Below, piece after piece: positions 18,309-27,361 of a stretch of 64,000 nt of DNA. Source of the DNA: Desulfovibrio gilichinskyi (GTDB taxonomy: Bacteria; Desulfobacterota; Desulfovibrionia; Desulfovibrionales; Desulfovibrionaceae). The stretch covers positions 310,001-374,000 of the forward strand of contig NZ_FWZU01000003.1 of assembly GCF_900177375.1 (NCBI RefSeq). Reading direction: 5' to 3'. The notes below the pieces were generated by a model. It was not told the DNA's origin and ran no database searches. It worked only from the letters and a program-made list of their open reading frames with translations. Numbering within the stretch: position 1 is the first letter of the stretch; each line of letters begins with the position of its first letter. Position numbers and translations under genes: made by a program.

Positions 18309-19448
18309 GTGGAGAAGGATCATCCTGGAATAGTTTTTTTCAGCGGAGGGACAGCTCTTGCCGGTCTTTCGGGGCAACTCGCTAAGGTTAACCCTGAATG
18401 TTCATATATTATAACTACTTTTGATTCAGGTGGTAGTTCCGCAAAGCTTAGAAGTATTTTTGATATGCCTGCTGTCGGTGATATTAGAAACAGGCTGATA
18501 TCCATTGCCGATACCAGTGAACCGGAAAAAGCGAATATTGTAAAACTGCTGAATACCCGTTTTTCACCATATGGTGATAAAAAGGATTTAACAGGGGAAT
18601 TGCAACATCTAGCCAATGGCACTCATCCTCTTATGGAAGATCTTTCTGATGTCGTGCGCAATATCCTTTCGAACCTTTTTGCTGTTTTCCTTGAGTTGTC
18701 CGCAGATGAGTTCGATCCGGCAAAAGCCTGTCTGGGGAATATCATTCTTGCTGCCGGATTTATGGTTCATAAGCGTGTGCTTGCTCCTCCTATAGCTCAA
18801 TTTTCCAGACTTGTCCGGGCTAGAGGGATTGTCCGTGCCGCCTCACTTGACAGCGGACATTTGGCAGTGCGGCTGCAAAATGGCGAAATCATAGCCGGGC
18901 AACATCTTTTTACAGGTAAAGAAGTTCCGCCTGTCCCATCGCCTATCGACGGTATGTGGTCTTGCTCGGATATTGATGATCCTTGGCCGCGTTCCGTTCA
19001 CGCCTCCTCACTGGCTATGATGCTTATTAAGGAAGCGGATTTAATTGTTTATCCAATGGGAAGTTTTTATTCCAGCATCCTTGCTTCGCTGATTCCAAAA
19101 GGCATGGGACAAGCTGTTTCAAGAAATTCATGCCCGAAAATTTTTATTCCGAATCTGGGGTATGATCCTGAACTTCTCGGGCATGATGTTCCGTTGCAGA
19201 TTGAAAAACTTTTAGAAGTTTTGCGAATGGATAATCCTGCAGAGATAAAAAAAGAATCTGTTTTAAGTGCTGTCTTGATTGATTCAGCTAACGGTGATTA
19301 TCAGGATGGTCTGAATTTAGATGTCCTTAAAACTCTGGGCATTAAGATACTTGATTGTAAACTTGTATCCGAAAAGTATGATGGGCTTATTGATCCTGAT
19401 CTACTGGCTCCGATACTCATGAAGCTTGCCGGACAGAAAGATCTTTAG
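18309..19448 (+). CDS. CofD-like protein, paralogue of the GAK-cluster CofD protein
   Basis: The GTG start at 18309 is preceded by AAGGAG (18297-18302). The 379-residue protein has 'VFFSGGTALAGLS', 'TTFDSGGSSAKLR', 'MPAVGDIRNRL' and a later 'GLNLDVLKTLGIKI' segment. These motifs match the CofD/YvcK superfamily (2-phospho-L-lactate transferase and gluconeogenesis-factor relatives) and are shared almost block by block with the protein at 26116-27303. The set resembles the 'CofD-related, GAK system' subfamily rather than classical YvcK or archaeal CofD. Here it stands outside the cluster, upstream of nfo (57-base gap). Function is inferred only at fold level: a nucleotide- or phospholactate-type transferase. 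Confidence 0.8.
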   Translation: MEKDHPGIVFFSGGTALAGLSGQLAKVNPECSYIITTFDSGGSSAKLRSIFDMPAVGDIRNRLISIADTSEPEKANIVKLLNTRFSPYGDKKDLTGELQHLANGTHPLMEDLSDVVRNILSNLFAVFLELSADEFDPAKACLGNIILAAGFMVHKRVLAPPIAQFSRLVRARGIVRAASLDSGHLAVRLQNGEIIAGQHLFTGKEVPPVPSPIDGMWSCSDIDDPWPRSVHASSLAMMLIKEADLIVYPMGSFYSSILASLIPKGMGQAVSRNSCPKIFIPNLGYDPELLGHDVPLQIEKLLEVLRMDNPAEIKKESVLSAVLIDSANGDYQDGLNLDVLKTLGIKILDCKLVSEKYDGLIDPDLLAPILMKLAGQKDL

Positions 19449-19505
19449 ATTAAAAAACTATTTGTTTTATCCAATTGAATTTTCATAAATAAGGATTACG
19501 TTTTT

Positions 19506-20360
19506 ATGTATATAGGTGCTCACATGCCCATTACCGGAGGGATTGATAAAGCTGTAGAAAGAATAATGTCTATACGCGGGACTGCCTTGCAGATTTTTAC
19601 TCATAACCAGAGGCAGTGGAAGGTCAATCCTTTAGACACTGAGACTATAGATGCTTTCAAAAAATGTCGGCAGGAGTGGGGTAATTATCCGGTTTCTGTG
19701 CATGATTCATATTTAATAAATTTAGCGTCACCAAAGTCGGATAGTGCTTCAAAGTCTGTAAAAGCCTTTGCGCAGGAGTTAGCTAGAACTGAAGAACTCG
19801 GCATTGAGTATGTTGTGACTCATCCAGGCTCTCATTTAGGGGCAGGTAAAGCTGAAGGCTTGGAACGTTATGTGGCAAACCTTGACCTTGCTATATCCAT
19901 GTCTGAAACAGAAGCGGTTCATGTCCTTATTGAAAATACTGCCGGGCAAGGTACAAATTTAGGCAGCAGGTTCGTCGAGCTTGCCGCTATTCTGGAAAAT
20001 TCCGGCTATTCCGACAGACTAGGCGTTTGCTTTGATACCTGTCATGCTTTTGCCGCTGGTTATGACCTGCGCACTCCCGAAACTTACAATCAGGTTTTTG
20101 AAAGGTTTAATCAGCTTATCGGGCTTGATTCTATCCGTTTTTTTCACCTGAACGATTGTAAAGAAGATTTCGGATCACACAAAGATCGTCATGAAAATAT
20201 CGGCAAAGGCAAAATCGGTATTGAAGGCTTTAGAAGTTTGATTAACGATACACGCTTTTCAACTGTTCCTAAAGTGATTGAAACCCCGAAAGGGGACGAT
20301 TTAAATTTTGAATCAGATAAATTTAATATAGATCTTCTCCGGTCACTTCATAACGTTTGA
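19506..20360 (+). CDS. nfo: endonuclease IV (AP endonuclease Nfo)
   Basis: The enzyme cleaves the DNA backbone 5' of abasic sites in base-excision repair, using three zinc ions. The 284-residue TIM-barrel protein has 'GAHMPITGGIDKAV' at the start, 'VTHPGSHLG', 'IENTAGQGTNLG' (metal ligands in ENTAG), 'GVCFDTCHAFAAGYD', 'FHLNDCKEDFGSHKDRHENIGKG' and a C-terminal 'IETPKGDD', the full family signature at standard length. AAGGA is upstream of the ATG. It is convergent with the DUF2325 gene with eight bases between. Confidence 0.96.
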   Translation: MYIGAHMPITGGIDKAVERIMSIRGTALQIFTHNQRQWKVNPLDTETIDAFKKCRQEWGNYPVSVHDSYLINLASPKSDSASKSVKAFAQELARTEELGIEYVVTHPGSHLGAGKAEGLERYVANLDLAISMSETEAVHVLIENTAGQGTNLGSRFVELAAILENSGYSDRLGVCFDTCHAFAAGYDLRTPETYNQVFERFNQLIGLDSIRFFHLNDCKEDFGSHKDRHENIGKGKIGIEGFRSLINDTRFSTVPKVIETPKGDDLNFESDKFNIDLLRSLHNV

Positions 20361-20368
20361 CGATAAAT

Positions 20369-20644
20369 TCATAGCTTTTCAAGACAGTTTTTTAAAGTTG
20401 AAACTCCGCATGAGTGAAACATGTGCAGGGGGATGTTGTTCGCCTTTGTATATTTTACTATGTCAATTTTAGCTGCGTGTGATATCTGGTTAGTAAAAAT
20501 AATTACGTGATCAGCACTGCCAAGCATCGCAGATACTTTGTTTTCCTTGCCTGTAAAAACTTTAAGTTTGACCCCTTTTTTCTTTGCCGATGTAATATAA
20601 TTTTGTTTGAGCCTGTCCATTCCACCTATAAGAGCTGCGCACAT
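20369..20644 (-). CDS. DUF2325 domain protein, probably iron-regulated
   Basis: The 91-residue protein 'CAALIGGMDRLKQNY' ... 'DHVIIFTNQISHAAKIDIVKY' ... 'IPLHMFHSCGVSTLKNCL' matches the DUF2325 family, a Rossmann-like domain of unknown function. AAGGAG precedes the ATG. A near-perfect Fur-type palindrome lies 42-64 bases upstream (20686-20708), so expression is probably repressed by Fur under iron-replete conditions; some DUF2325 genes occur with iron or redox functions, but a role cannot be read here. Confidence 0.82.
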   Translation of the reverse strand: MCAALIGGMDRLKQNYITSAKKKGVKLKVFTGKENKVSAMLGSADHVIIFTNQISHAAKIDIVKYTKANNIPLHMFHSCGVSTLKNCLEKL

Positions 20645-20685
20645 AATGTTCTCCTTAAGGGTTGTTTTCTGTTAAATAATTACTA

Positions 20686-20708
20686 TTGAAAATGAAAATC
20701 ATTGTCAA
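20686..20708. promoter_or_regulatory. Fur-like box upstream of the DUF2325 gene
   Basis: The 23-base sequence has arms TTGA..AATGA and TCATTG.CAA around AAAATC; it resembles the GATAATGATAATCATTATC consensus in symmetry and core (ATGAAAATCAT). It lies 42 bases before the DUF2325 start and 214 bases before the divergent kinase. Confidence 0.65.
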
Positions 20709-20921
20709 TAATTTTTTTAGATTAATTAATCTATTTGGTATACAAATAAAATGATGAATTAGGGGCACTGTAAAGGCGCGTCTGCCGCCGGACTTTAATA
20801 TTGAGACAATGATTTCTACCTACTTTGAAATATCAAAGAAGGCTGATACAGTGGCTATTGATTCGATATATATATTTTAACTGTGTCTTTCTAAATAAAA
20901 GCGATGAGCTTATTTTAAAAT

Positions 20922-23900
20922 ATGGATCAAGATCTAACTCACGGAGATAATTCTCCTAATACCTTTCAATTTCGCCTGATTTTTATCAGTGCGGTCATAG
21001 TTTTTGCAACTGTTATCGGATACGTCCTTTGGACCAGCTATTGTTCACAGTTGCAGGTCAGAAAGACTGCCCGCTCTTTTTTTATCGGGGAATCAACAAA
21101 GAGAGCTATGGCGGTCAGTTTTTTCTTTTCCGGCAGGCTGCGCGAGCTTAACAGGCTTGGTTCAAGTGCTGCTATGCAGTCTTTTATATCAATGCAGGGT
21201 TCCCCGGATTTTAATCTTCAAGATCAGAGTTGTTCGTCTGCATTTAATAATATCTACCGCGCGATATCAGATGCTGTTTCCACTAAATATCAAGGGCAGG
21301 ACCAGTCATTTTCAAGAATAGCTGTTCTGGACAGCAAAGGTGATCTGCTTGCCGATACCGACAGTGAATGTGCATTGCACAGAGGCAATGATTCGTACGC
21401 AAACTATGCGGTAAAGGAAAATGGTCCTCAGTTCAGTGTCAGGCATTCAAGCGGAGTTTTTTCTATAATTATCGGGGTCCCGTGCGTTGGAACTGGCGGA
21501 GATTCCGGAACCATTCTTGGGTGGGTGAGTCCTGATAGTCTGTTTGAGAGCCTTAGTGACATCACCGCGTTGCCTTCGGTCGGTAATGATTTTCTTGTAC
21601 TCGGGCATACAGTTCTTGCACTTACCGATAATTCAGCCAGTGAAAGCGGGCAATTATTGCTTATGGATGTTCTCGGGGGAGAATGGAACGGAGTAACTCT
21701 TCTCAAAGCGGGTAAATCCGGCCGAAAAGTTGATTATTTAGCACTCTCTTCGCCAGTTAAAGGAACTTCGCTGCATATAATAAGTCTGGTTGAAGAACAA
21801 AAACTTTTTGGTTTGCTAGGGCCGCAATTACTGCTGTTTTTTTCAATTTTATTATTTTTAGTTGTTATTGCCGGATGCTATTACTTAGTCAGATCTACAA
21901 TTATGCAGCAAGTCTACGAGACTGACATAGCTGCTGCTGCAAGGCGTGAAGATGCAATAAACAGTCAGCGTCTGGAACTTGAGCGTGAAATCGAGGAAAG
22001 AAAGTTAGCAGATTATTTGAGAATTAAAGCGGAAAGTCGGTATAGAGATATTTTTGATAATGCTCCTGTGGGAATTTTTCAAATAAATATGAGTGGCACC
22101 TATATAACGGCCAACGCCGCGTATGCTTCCCTTTTAGGCTATGCAGATGCAGAAGAGTTGATTGCTTTAGGTACACAAGCCCAAAATGGAATTTATTATA
22201 ATCACGATGACATAACTGATATCCTGAATCACCTGCGGGTTTCAGGAAGAGTGTCAGGGTGTGAAGTGTTGTGTGTGCGTAAAGACGGGGTACTCGTGTG
22301 GACCCGCCGAGAATTTCGACTTGTTAGTTCTGAATTTGGCGTCCAAAGTTATATTGAAGGATTTGTAATTGATATTACAGCCCGCAGAAAAGCTGAAGAA
22401 AAGCTGCTCAGCAATCAAAAACGATTGAGCTCTATTTTTGAAAATTCTCCTGTTGCATTGTGGGAACTGGATTTCTCTCTTTTGAAGAAGAAGTTTGATT
22501 CTTACGATGATACTACCACTGCTAATCTTCGAGAAAATGCTCTGAAAAATCAGGAAAAAACTCATGAATGCGTTGAGTTGATCAAGATTATCGCTGCAAA
22601 TAATCTTGCCGTGGATTTCATAGGAGCTAAATCTCGTGAAGAACTTATTGCTTTGGGATTCTCTTCATATGTTCTGAAGAAATCATGGAAATATTTCAGA
22701 TCTATTCTTCTGGATTTTGTCTCAGGTTCGTTGCGTCATAGGAGTGAATTCCACTTTGTTCGTGAAGACGGGAAGGAACAGTTTTTTATTGTTAATTGCA
22801 CCATTGCACCTGACATGGAAGGTTCATGGGGAAGAGTCTTAGCCACTGTTGAAGACATTTCCGAACTCAAAAGAATTGAAAAAGAATTACGGATCAGCAA
22901 GGATGAGGCTCAAAAAGCTAATGCGGCAAAAGGGCAGTTTCTTGCTAATATGAGTCATGAATTCAGAACTCCTATGAATGCGATCAAGGGCATGGTTCAG
23001 CTGATTCAGGCAACAGAATTAACTGCTGAGCAGAATGAAAATTTACGACTCATCAAGTCTTCAGTAGACAGTCTGCTTATCATTGCAAATGATATTTTAG
23101 ATTTTTCTAAAATTGATTCCGGACATATGGAGTTGCAGACTGACGTTCTTGATCTGCCACTGTTTTTGAAAGAGATTCGGGATGTTATGGACATAGGCGC
23201 AATGAATAAGAATCTGGAAGTTGTTCTTAAAACCGAGAATATTCCGGTTTGCGTTGAAGTTGATAGCATGAGGCTTAGGCAGATACTTGTTAATTTACTT
23301 GGAAATGCCGTTAAGTTTACAAGTTCCGGTAAAGTTATACTTTCAGCTGAATTAGTGCCTGATATAGGTCCTGGAAGGAAAAAGAAAATTTATTTTGAAG
23401 TTTCTGATACCGGTATAGGGCTTCCGGAAGATGGAGCAGAGAGTCTTTTTAAGTCATTTGTTCAGGCAGATGCTTCGATTACACGTAAATACGGCGGAAC
23501 AGGGTTGGGATTGGCTATTTGCCACAGACTTATAAAGCTAATGGGCGGCGAGCTTAAAGGCGGCAATAATCCTGATGGAGGAGCTGTATTTTCTTTTGTT
23601 TTGCCTGTATTGGAATGTCGTGTCGGTGGTAGCAATGATCATGTGGAACCAGCTACAGGTGATATCGATACAAGCTACGATTTTTCAAAAATTAAAGTGC
23701 TTGTTGCAGAAGACAGCAAGATGAATCAGATTCTGCTGCGCAAAATTTTTGAAAAGATCGAACTGAAAAATTTTGTTATTGTAGGAAACGGAATAGAGGC
23801 GGTAGACACTTTTACTGAATCGGAAGATTTTGACATAGTTTTTATGGATATTCAGATGCCGATTATGGATGGATTCGAGGCGGCTAGGGCTATTCGTAAA

Positions 23901-24047
23901 CTTCATTCGCCTGTAAGAATTGTAGCGCTTACGGCAAACAGTGACTTAGAGTATTGGCAGTTGTGTCAGGATTGCGGCATGGATACCCGCATCACTAAGC
24001 CATTCAACATTGAGGACCTTCTTGCTGAACTTAAGAAGGTTTCCTGA
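20922..24047 (+). CDS. hybrid sensor histidine kinase with tandem PAS domains and one receiver
   Basis: The 1041-residue inner-membrane kinase has TM1 (about residues 18-38), a roughly 260-residue periplasmic sensor region probably of Cache type ('RIAVLDSKGDLLADTDSE'), and TM2 (about 300-325). A coiled coil, a PAS domain (about 365-490, 'YRDIFDNAPVGIFQINMSG') and a second PAS-like domain (about 495-650) follow. HisKA has His at about residue 679 in 'MSHEFRTPMN'; HATPase_c has 'NLLGNAVKF', 'DTGIGL', 'GGTGLGLAI'; the receiver has Asp at about residue 976 in 'FMDIQMP'. All catalytic motifs look intact. It is divergent from the DUF2325 gene. A small membrane protein gene starts 22 bases downstream. 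Confidence 0.9.
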   Translation: MDQDLTHGDNSPNTFQFRLIFISAVIVFATVIGYVLWTSYCSQLQVRKTARSFFIGESTKRAMAVSFFFSGRLRELNRLGSSAAMQSFISMQGSPDFNLQDQSCSSAFNNIYRAISDAVSTKYQGQDQSFSRIAVLDSKGDLLADTDSECALHRGNDSYANYAVKENGPQFSVRHSSGVFSIIIGVPCVGTGGDSGTILGWVSPDSLFESLSDITALPSVGNDFLVLGHTVLALTDNSASESGQLLLMDVLGGEWNGVTLLKAGKSGRKVDYLALSSPVKGTSLHIISLVEEQKLFGLLGPQLLLFFSILLFLVVIAGCYYLVRSTIMQQVYETDIAAAARREDAINSQRLELEREIEERKLADYLRIKAESRYRDIFDNAPVGIFQINMSGTYITANAAYASLLGYADAEELIALGTQAQNGIYYNHDDITDILNHLRVSGRVSGCEVLCVRKDGVLVWTRREFRLVSSEFGVQSYIEGFVIDITARRKAEEKLLSNQKRLSSIFENSPVALWELDFSLLKKKFDSYDDTTTANLRENALKNQEKTHECVELIKIIAANNLAVDFIGAKSREELIALGFSSYVLKKSWKYFRSILLDFVSGSLRHRSEFHFVREDGKEQFFIVNCTIAPDMEGSWGRVLATVEDISELKRIEKELRISKDEAQKANAAKGQFLANMSHEFRTPMNAIKGMVQLIQATELTAEQNENLRLIKSSVDSLLIIANDILDFSKIDSGHMELQTDVLDLPLFLKEIRDVMDIGAMNKNLEVVLKTENIPVCVEVDSMRLRQILVNLLGNAVKFTSSGKVILSAELVPDIGPGRKKKIYFEVSDTGIGLPEDGAESLFKSFVQADASITRKYGGTGLGLAICHRLIKLMGGELKGGNNPDGGAVFSFVLPVLECRVGGSNDHVEPATGDIDTSYDFSKIKVLVAEDSKMNQILLRKIFEKIELKNFVIVGNGIEAVDTFTESEDFDIVFMDIQMPIMDGFEAARAIRKLHSPVRIVALTANSDLEYWQLCQDCGMDTRITKPFNIEDLLAELKKVS

Positions 24048-24069
24048 TTATGGTTTCCGGAAAAGTTTG

Positions 24070-24570
24070 ATGCTGAGGACTTTCGCTTTACGACATAATA
24101 ATTATTTGCGAGTGGCTCCTTTGCCGCACTTTGTTCTTGGGCTGTGTCTCGGCATGATAGTTACTCTCTGCTGGCTGGCCGCAGAATTTTATAGGGATGG
24201 ACATCATCTGGGATTTGCAACCTCCGTTGCAATTGCTTTGAGCTGGGTAACAGGAGCGTTTTTCTCTGTGGCGGATATTGTCAGCAGATATAGAGAGTAT
24301 TTGCGGATAAAGGCAATGCTTGCAGATAAGGGGTACAGCGACAAAATATTTAAGGCTGTCGCCTCCTCCCGCTGTCAGAGAGATGCGGCAATATGGGCGG
24401 CCAAGCAGTCCGGGTACGGCTCGTTGGCAAAAAAAGTTTACCACCGTCTAGGGTATCGTTGGTATCATGTTATGCCGGATGTTCTGGTAAAAAATCCATT
24501 TCGTATTTTCACTCCGTCTTTCCTGTGGACAGCGTTTCGTCCCGGCAAAAAATCAAAAGTGAACGGTTAA
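24070..24570 (+). CDS. small membrane protein, hypothetical
   Basis: ATG 24070 is chosen because GGAAAAG precedes it and the frame continues without a convincing earlier start; an upstream TTG at 24010 would overlap the kinase by 38 bases. The product of about 166 residues has two hydrophobic helices (about residues 15-37 and 45-65), then a basic, soluble C-terminal half ('YREYLRIKAMLADKGY', 'RDAAIWAAKQSGYG'). No family recognised. Being directly downstream of the kinase it is probably co-transcribed. A strong terminator follows immediately. Confidence 0.7.
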   Translation: MLRTFALRHNNYLRVAPLPHFVLGLCLGMIVTLCWLAAEFYRDGHHLGFATSVAIALSWVTGAFFSVADIVSRYREYLRIKAMLADKGYSDKIFKAVASSRCQRDAAIWAAKQSGYGSLAKKVYHRLGYRWYHVMPDVLVKNPFRIFTPSFLWTAFRPGKKSKVNG

Positions 24571-24607
24571 GATCCTCCGGTTTATTAAACCGGAGGATCT
24601 TTTTTTA
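24570..24607. terminator. strong bidirectional terminator
   Basis: AGATCCTCCGGTTT (24570-24583) and AAACCGGAGGATCT (24587-24600) are perfect complements with a 3-base loop, followed by seven T residues, between the convergent membrane-protein and nitroreductase genes. Confidence 0.95.
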
Positions 24608-25471
24608 GCTATGACCGTTTTTGCGTGCAGGGAAAATAAATCCTGCGCCGATTTTTTCGCCGACAGCTTTATGCCTAGGCGGTATGTTACGGTATTTTAC
24701 TGCCGGGTGTCCAAGAAGCAAGGCTCCGTGAATGATATGCTGTTCAGGAATGTTCAAAAAGGTTCTGATCGGCTCACTGTACTTGGCTGCTGCCATCACA
24801 TATCCGGCCCAGCAGACTCCAAGACCTTTAGCGTGCGCTGCCAGTTCAAAGTGAGCTGCTGAAATGATTGAATCTGCCTCAGGGGTGATTCCGATGCCTG
24901 GAGCCCAGTTCACAGCCAGAGCCGGAGCTTCGCGGCAGATCAGGTCTATTCCGCCTTTGAAGGCTCTTGTAATTCCAGCTAGAAATAATTTTTCCGCCAG
25001 AGGATTCTCTTTAGCCACAAGTTCGTTCATCCAGTCCACTACAAGTGAAGCAAGTTCTTGAACTTTTTCAGGCTGATCCAGAACAGTCCATGAAACAGGC
25101 TGAGCATTATGTCCTGAAGGAGCATAAGCCGACAGGTGGATCAGTTCAGAGATTTCGTCAATTGAAAGAGGTTTTTTTTTGAACTTGCGAATAGAACGTC
25201 TGGTTTTTAAAAACATCTCAATTGATTCATAGTCAGCAGTTTTATCAGATTTAAGCGGAGAAGAATTTTGATCTGCAAGTGCTGTCAGGGTTATAGCATT
25301 TGTCGGACAGACGGCCATACAGTGACCGCAGTTAATACAGTATTTTGCTTTTCTAGGGCTTACGATCGGAGTTTGGCCTTTTTCGACCATTTTAAGAACC
25401 CCTAGCGGGCATTCTCGAACGCAAAGTTCGTCAAATTTACAAAGATCAGTATCAATAGTTAATGGAATCAT
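24605..25471 (-). CDS. ferredoxin-nitroreductase fusion protein
   Basis: The 288-residue protein starts with a two-cluster ferredoxin domain: 'CKFDELCVRECPLGVL' and 'CINCGHCMAVCPTNAI' supply eight cysteines for two [4Fe-4S] clusters. From about residue 85 a nitroreductase-family flavin domain follows ('TRRSIRKFKKKPLSIDEI', 'SAYAPSGHNAQPVSW'). Such fusions are common in anaerobes and could reduce nitro compounds, flavins or quinone-like substrates with electrons from the clusters. AGGAAAC precedes the start. It follows the GAK cluster on the same strand, but a terminator at 25615-25650 separates them. Confidence 0.9.
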   Translation of the reverse strand: MIPLTIDTDLCKFDELCVRECPLGVLKMVEKGQTPIVSPRKAKYCINCGHCMAVCPTNAITLTALADQNSSPLKSDKTADYESIEMFLKTRRSIRKFKKKPLSIDEISELIHLSAYAPSGHNAQPVSWTVLDQPEKVQELASLVVDWMNELVAKENPLAEKLFLAGITRAFKGGIDLICREAPALAVNWAPGIGITPEADSIISAAHFELAAHAKGLGVCWAGYVMAAAKYSEPIRTFLNIPEQHIIHGALLLGHPAVKYRNIPPRHKAVGEKIGAGFIFPARKNGHS

Positions 25472-25777
25472 CTTGTTTCCTGTACAGTTAGTTAAATGCT
25501 CTGAGATGTGTCATCGAGCTGGACAACTTGCAAGTTCAGTTGAGCATTAAGTGAATGTTAGAATGGTTATTGTAAATAGTAACACATTATTGCCGGTTGA
25601 CTAGTGCCAATAGCTAAAAAAGAATGGCCGCCCATTTCTATGAGCGACCATGAATGTGTAATGCTGTTATTTTTCAACCTACGTTAATGCTTAAATCCTG
25701 AAGCTCTCAATGAACATTCCGCGGTAGCGGTAATAGAAATTGCGAAAAGATTAGTACGCAGAAAAAGATTAACTTTA
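25472..25777. other. intergenic stretch between nitroreductase and amphi-Trp genes
   Basis: These 306 bases contain the minus-strand terminator at 25615-25650. The remainder, presumably the nitroreductase promoter region, shows no open frame or repeat that I can support. Confidence 0.4.
25615..25650 (-). terminator. Rho-independent terminator at the end of the GAK cluster
   Basis: On the minus strand TGGTCGCTCA (25650-25641) pairs with TGGGCGGCCA (25634-25625) through ten pairs including two G-U, with a six-base loop, followed by TTCTTTTTT. Confidence 0.8.
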
Positions 25778-26083
25778 TCAGGATTTGTCAGCGTTGTCTG
25801 AATCGTTATCTGCTTCCTCTGTGCTGATGCTCAGCTCGTCATTTTCAGGCTGTTCGTCTTTCCATGAAAACTTCATGCTGAATTTAGTCTTACCTTTCTT
25901 GCTGCCTGCTTTAAGTTCAAAATTAATCTCATCAGATGGATTAAGGGTCACACTGTCTTCCGCGCTGTTTATAATGAGCTGTCCGGATTTAAAACTTTTA
26001 AGGAGATCTTCAAGATAGGTCACAACTCCATCGTGGGTCAGAGTCTGTTTAACACTGACTTTATTTTTTTTCTCTTTGCTCAT
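25778..26083 (-). CDS. amphi-Trp domain protein (GAK cluster)
   Basis: The 101-residue protein has the amphi-Trp-domain pattern: a charged start, 'VVTYLEDLLKSFKSGQLIIN', 'SVTLNPSDEINFELKAGSKKG' and 'FSMKFSWKD' with the late Trp, plus an acidic tail. Amphi-Trp proteins are small alpha/beta proteins found with the GAK genes. A related protein lies at 30998-31270, and the XXXCH protein at 32577-33107 begins with a similar domain. Function unknown; a substrate, carrier or scaffold for the nearby transferases is an inference. It is the last gene of the cluster and lies before a terminator. Confidence 0.85.
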   Translation of the reverse strand: MSKEKKNKVSVKQTLTHDGVVTYLEDLLKSFKSGQLIINSAEDSVTLNPSDEINFELKAGSKKGKTKFSMKFSWKDEQPENDELSISTEEADNDSDNADKS

Positions 26084-26115
26084 AATTGCCTGCCTGGGTT
26101 TGCGGAAATATTTGA

Positions 26116-27303
26116 TCAGGTAAGTGACAGTAACGCTTTAGACAGGAGAGATGCATCCAGATGTGGAGTGCTTTCTTCGCTGATAAGGTTACAGTCGATG
26201 ATCTGAATTCCCAGTTTGTTTATTTCTTCTTTATCAACGCCGCCCGGGTAAATTCCACTATCTGAATCTACAAGAATGAAATTTAATACATCGTCCACTT
26301 TGATATTATCAGGATCGTCCTTTCGCAGATAGTGTAAAAGACGCTCTACTTGCTGAGTTAATGTATGCCCTTTCAGCTCTAAATCCACCCCTGTGTTAGG
26401 AGTGAAAATTTTGGGGCATCTGGTTTTCATAACGGCCGTTCCCACTCCGTGCGGAAGAAGATTTGCAACTACACTTGAATAAAAACTTCCAAGTGGATAA
26501 CAAATTAATTCAGCACTTTGTATTAAATCGCTCAGCTTAGTTCGAATCTTTGCTTTGCATGGCTCATTACAGTTTAAATTATCTGTTAACCAGATGTCTT
26601 TAATAGGAGATGTTATGGGTTTTTCTTCTTTTCCGGTCAGCAGGTGTTGACCGACAATTATTGTTCCGTCTTCAAGCCTTGCTGCAAGGTGGAGGTCCTT
26701 GTTTATGGACGGGCGCACAACGCCGCGTACTTCTACAAGTTTGGAAAATAGGAAAATTACCGGGTCTAAGTGCCGTCTGTTTGTAAGATATCCGGCTGTC
26801 AGGATAATATTTCCTATGCTTGCGCCACGTAAATCAAAGTCATCCATGATATCTGAGAACTGGCGGAAATGATTACGGATAATCTTACGCATCGGCGCAG
26901 GAATATTCATAATCAGTGGATGCTTACCTGATTCAAGCTGGTAAAGTTCATCCTTCAGATACTCATCAGTGCTCTCTTTGGGAAGCCTGTAAGCAAAAAG
27001 TGTGTAAATTTGAGGGTTACCCAGTACAGATTGATCCGCAAGAGCCATGAGTCTGTTGCGAATGTCTCCGACAGCAGGCATTTTGAACTTTTTACGGATA
27101 ACAGCTGAACTGCCTCCTGAATCAAACGTAGTGATAATATGAATTGAATTGTGAGTGTACTGCGTAAGCTCTGAGGACACCTGTTTTAAGGCTGTGCCCC
27201 CGCTGAAGAAGAGAATTCTCGGCCCTAAATCCGGTGTTCTTCTATACCTTTCAAGCTTTATGCCGTCTGGGAGGCTTACTTCTTTTTCAATTTTTATACG
27301 CAT
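26116..27303 (-). CDS. CofD-like protein (GAK cluster)
   Basis: ATG 27303 is preferred (a TTG lies one codon upstream). The 395-residue protein carries the same diagnostic blocks as its paralogue at 18309-19448: 'LFFSGGTALKQVS', 'TTFDSGGSSAVIR', 'MPAVGDIRNRLM' and a conserved C-terminal 'YPGGVDKEEINKLGIQI'. This is the CofD/YvcK fold, whose known members transfer a phospho-containing group to lactate or bind nucleotide-sugars. The GAK version is not biochemically defined. It lies 58 bases downstream of the HprK-like gene and 32 bases before the amphi-Trp gene, on one strand. Confidence 0.85.
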   Translation of the reverse strand: MRIKIEKEVSLPDGIKLERYRRTPDLGPRILFFSGGTALKQVSSELTQYTHNSIHIITTFDSGGSSAVIRKKFKMPAVGDIRNRLMALADQSVLGNPQIYTLFAYRLPKESTDEYLKDELYQLESGKHPLIMNIPAPMRKIIRNHFRQFSDIMDDFDLRGASIGNIILTAGYLTNRRHLDPVIFLFSKLVEVRGVVRPSINKDLHLAARLEDGTIIVGQHLLTGKEEKPITSPIKDIWLTDNLNCNEPCKAKIRTKLSDLIQSAELICYPLGSFYSSVVANLLPHGVGTAVMKTRCPKIFTPNTGVDLELKGHTLTQQVERLLHYLRKDDPDNIKVDDVLNFILVDSDSGIYPGGVDKEEINKLGIQIIDCNLISEESTPHLDASLLSKALLSLT

Positions 27304-27361
27304 CAAATTTCTCTATAGAAATACAGTAAACTGTTTAAGATAAAATGTGGTTAAATTGTTT

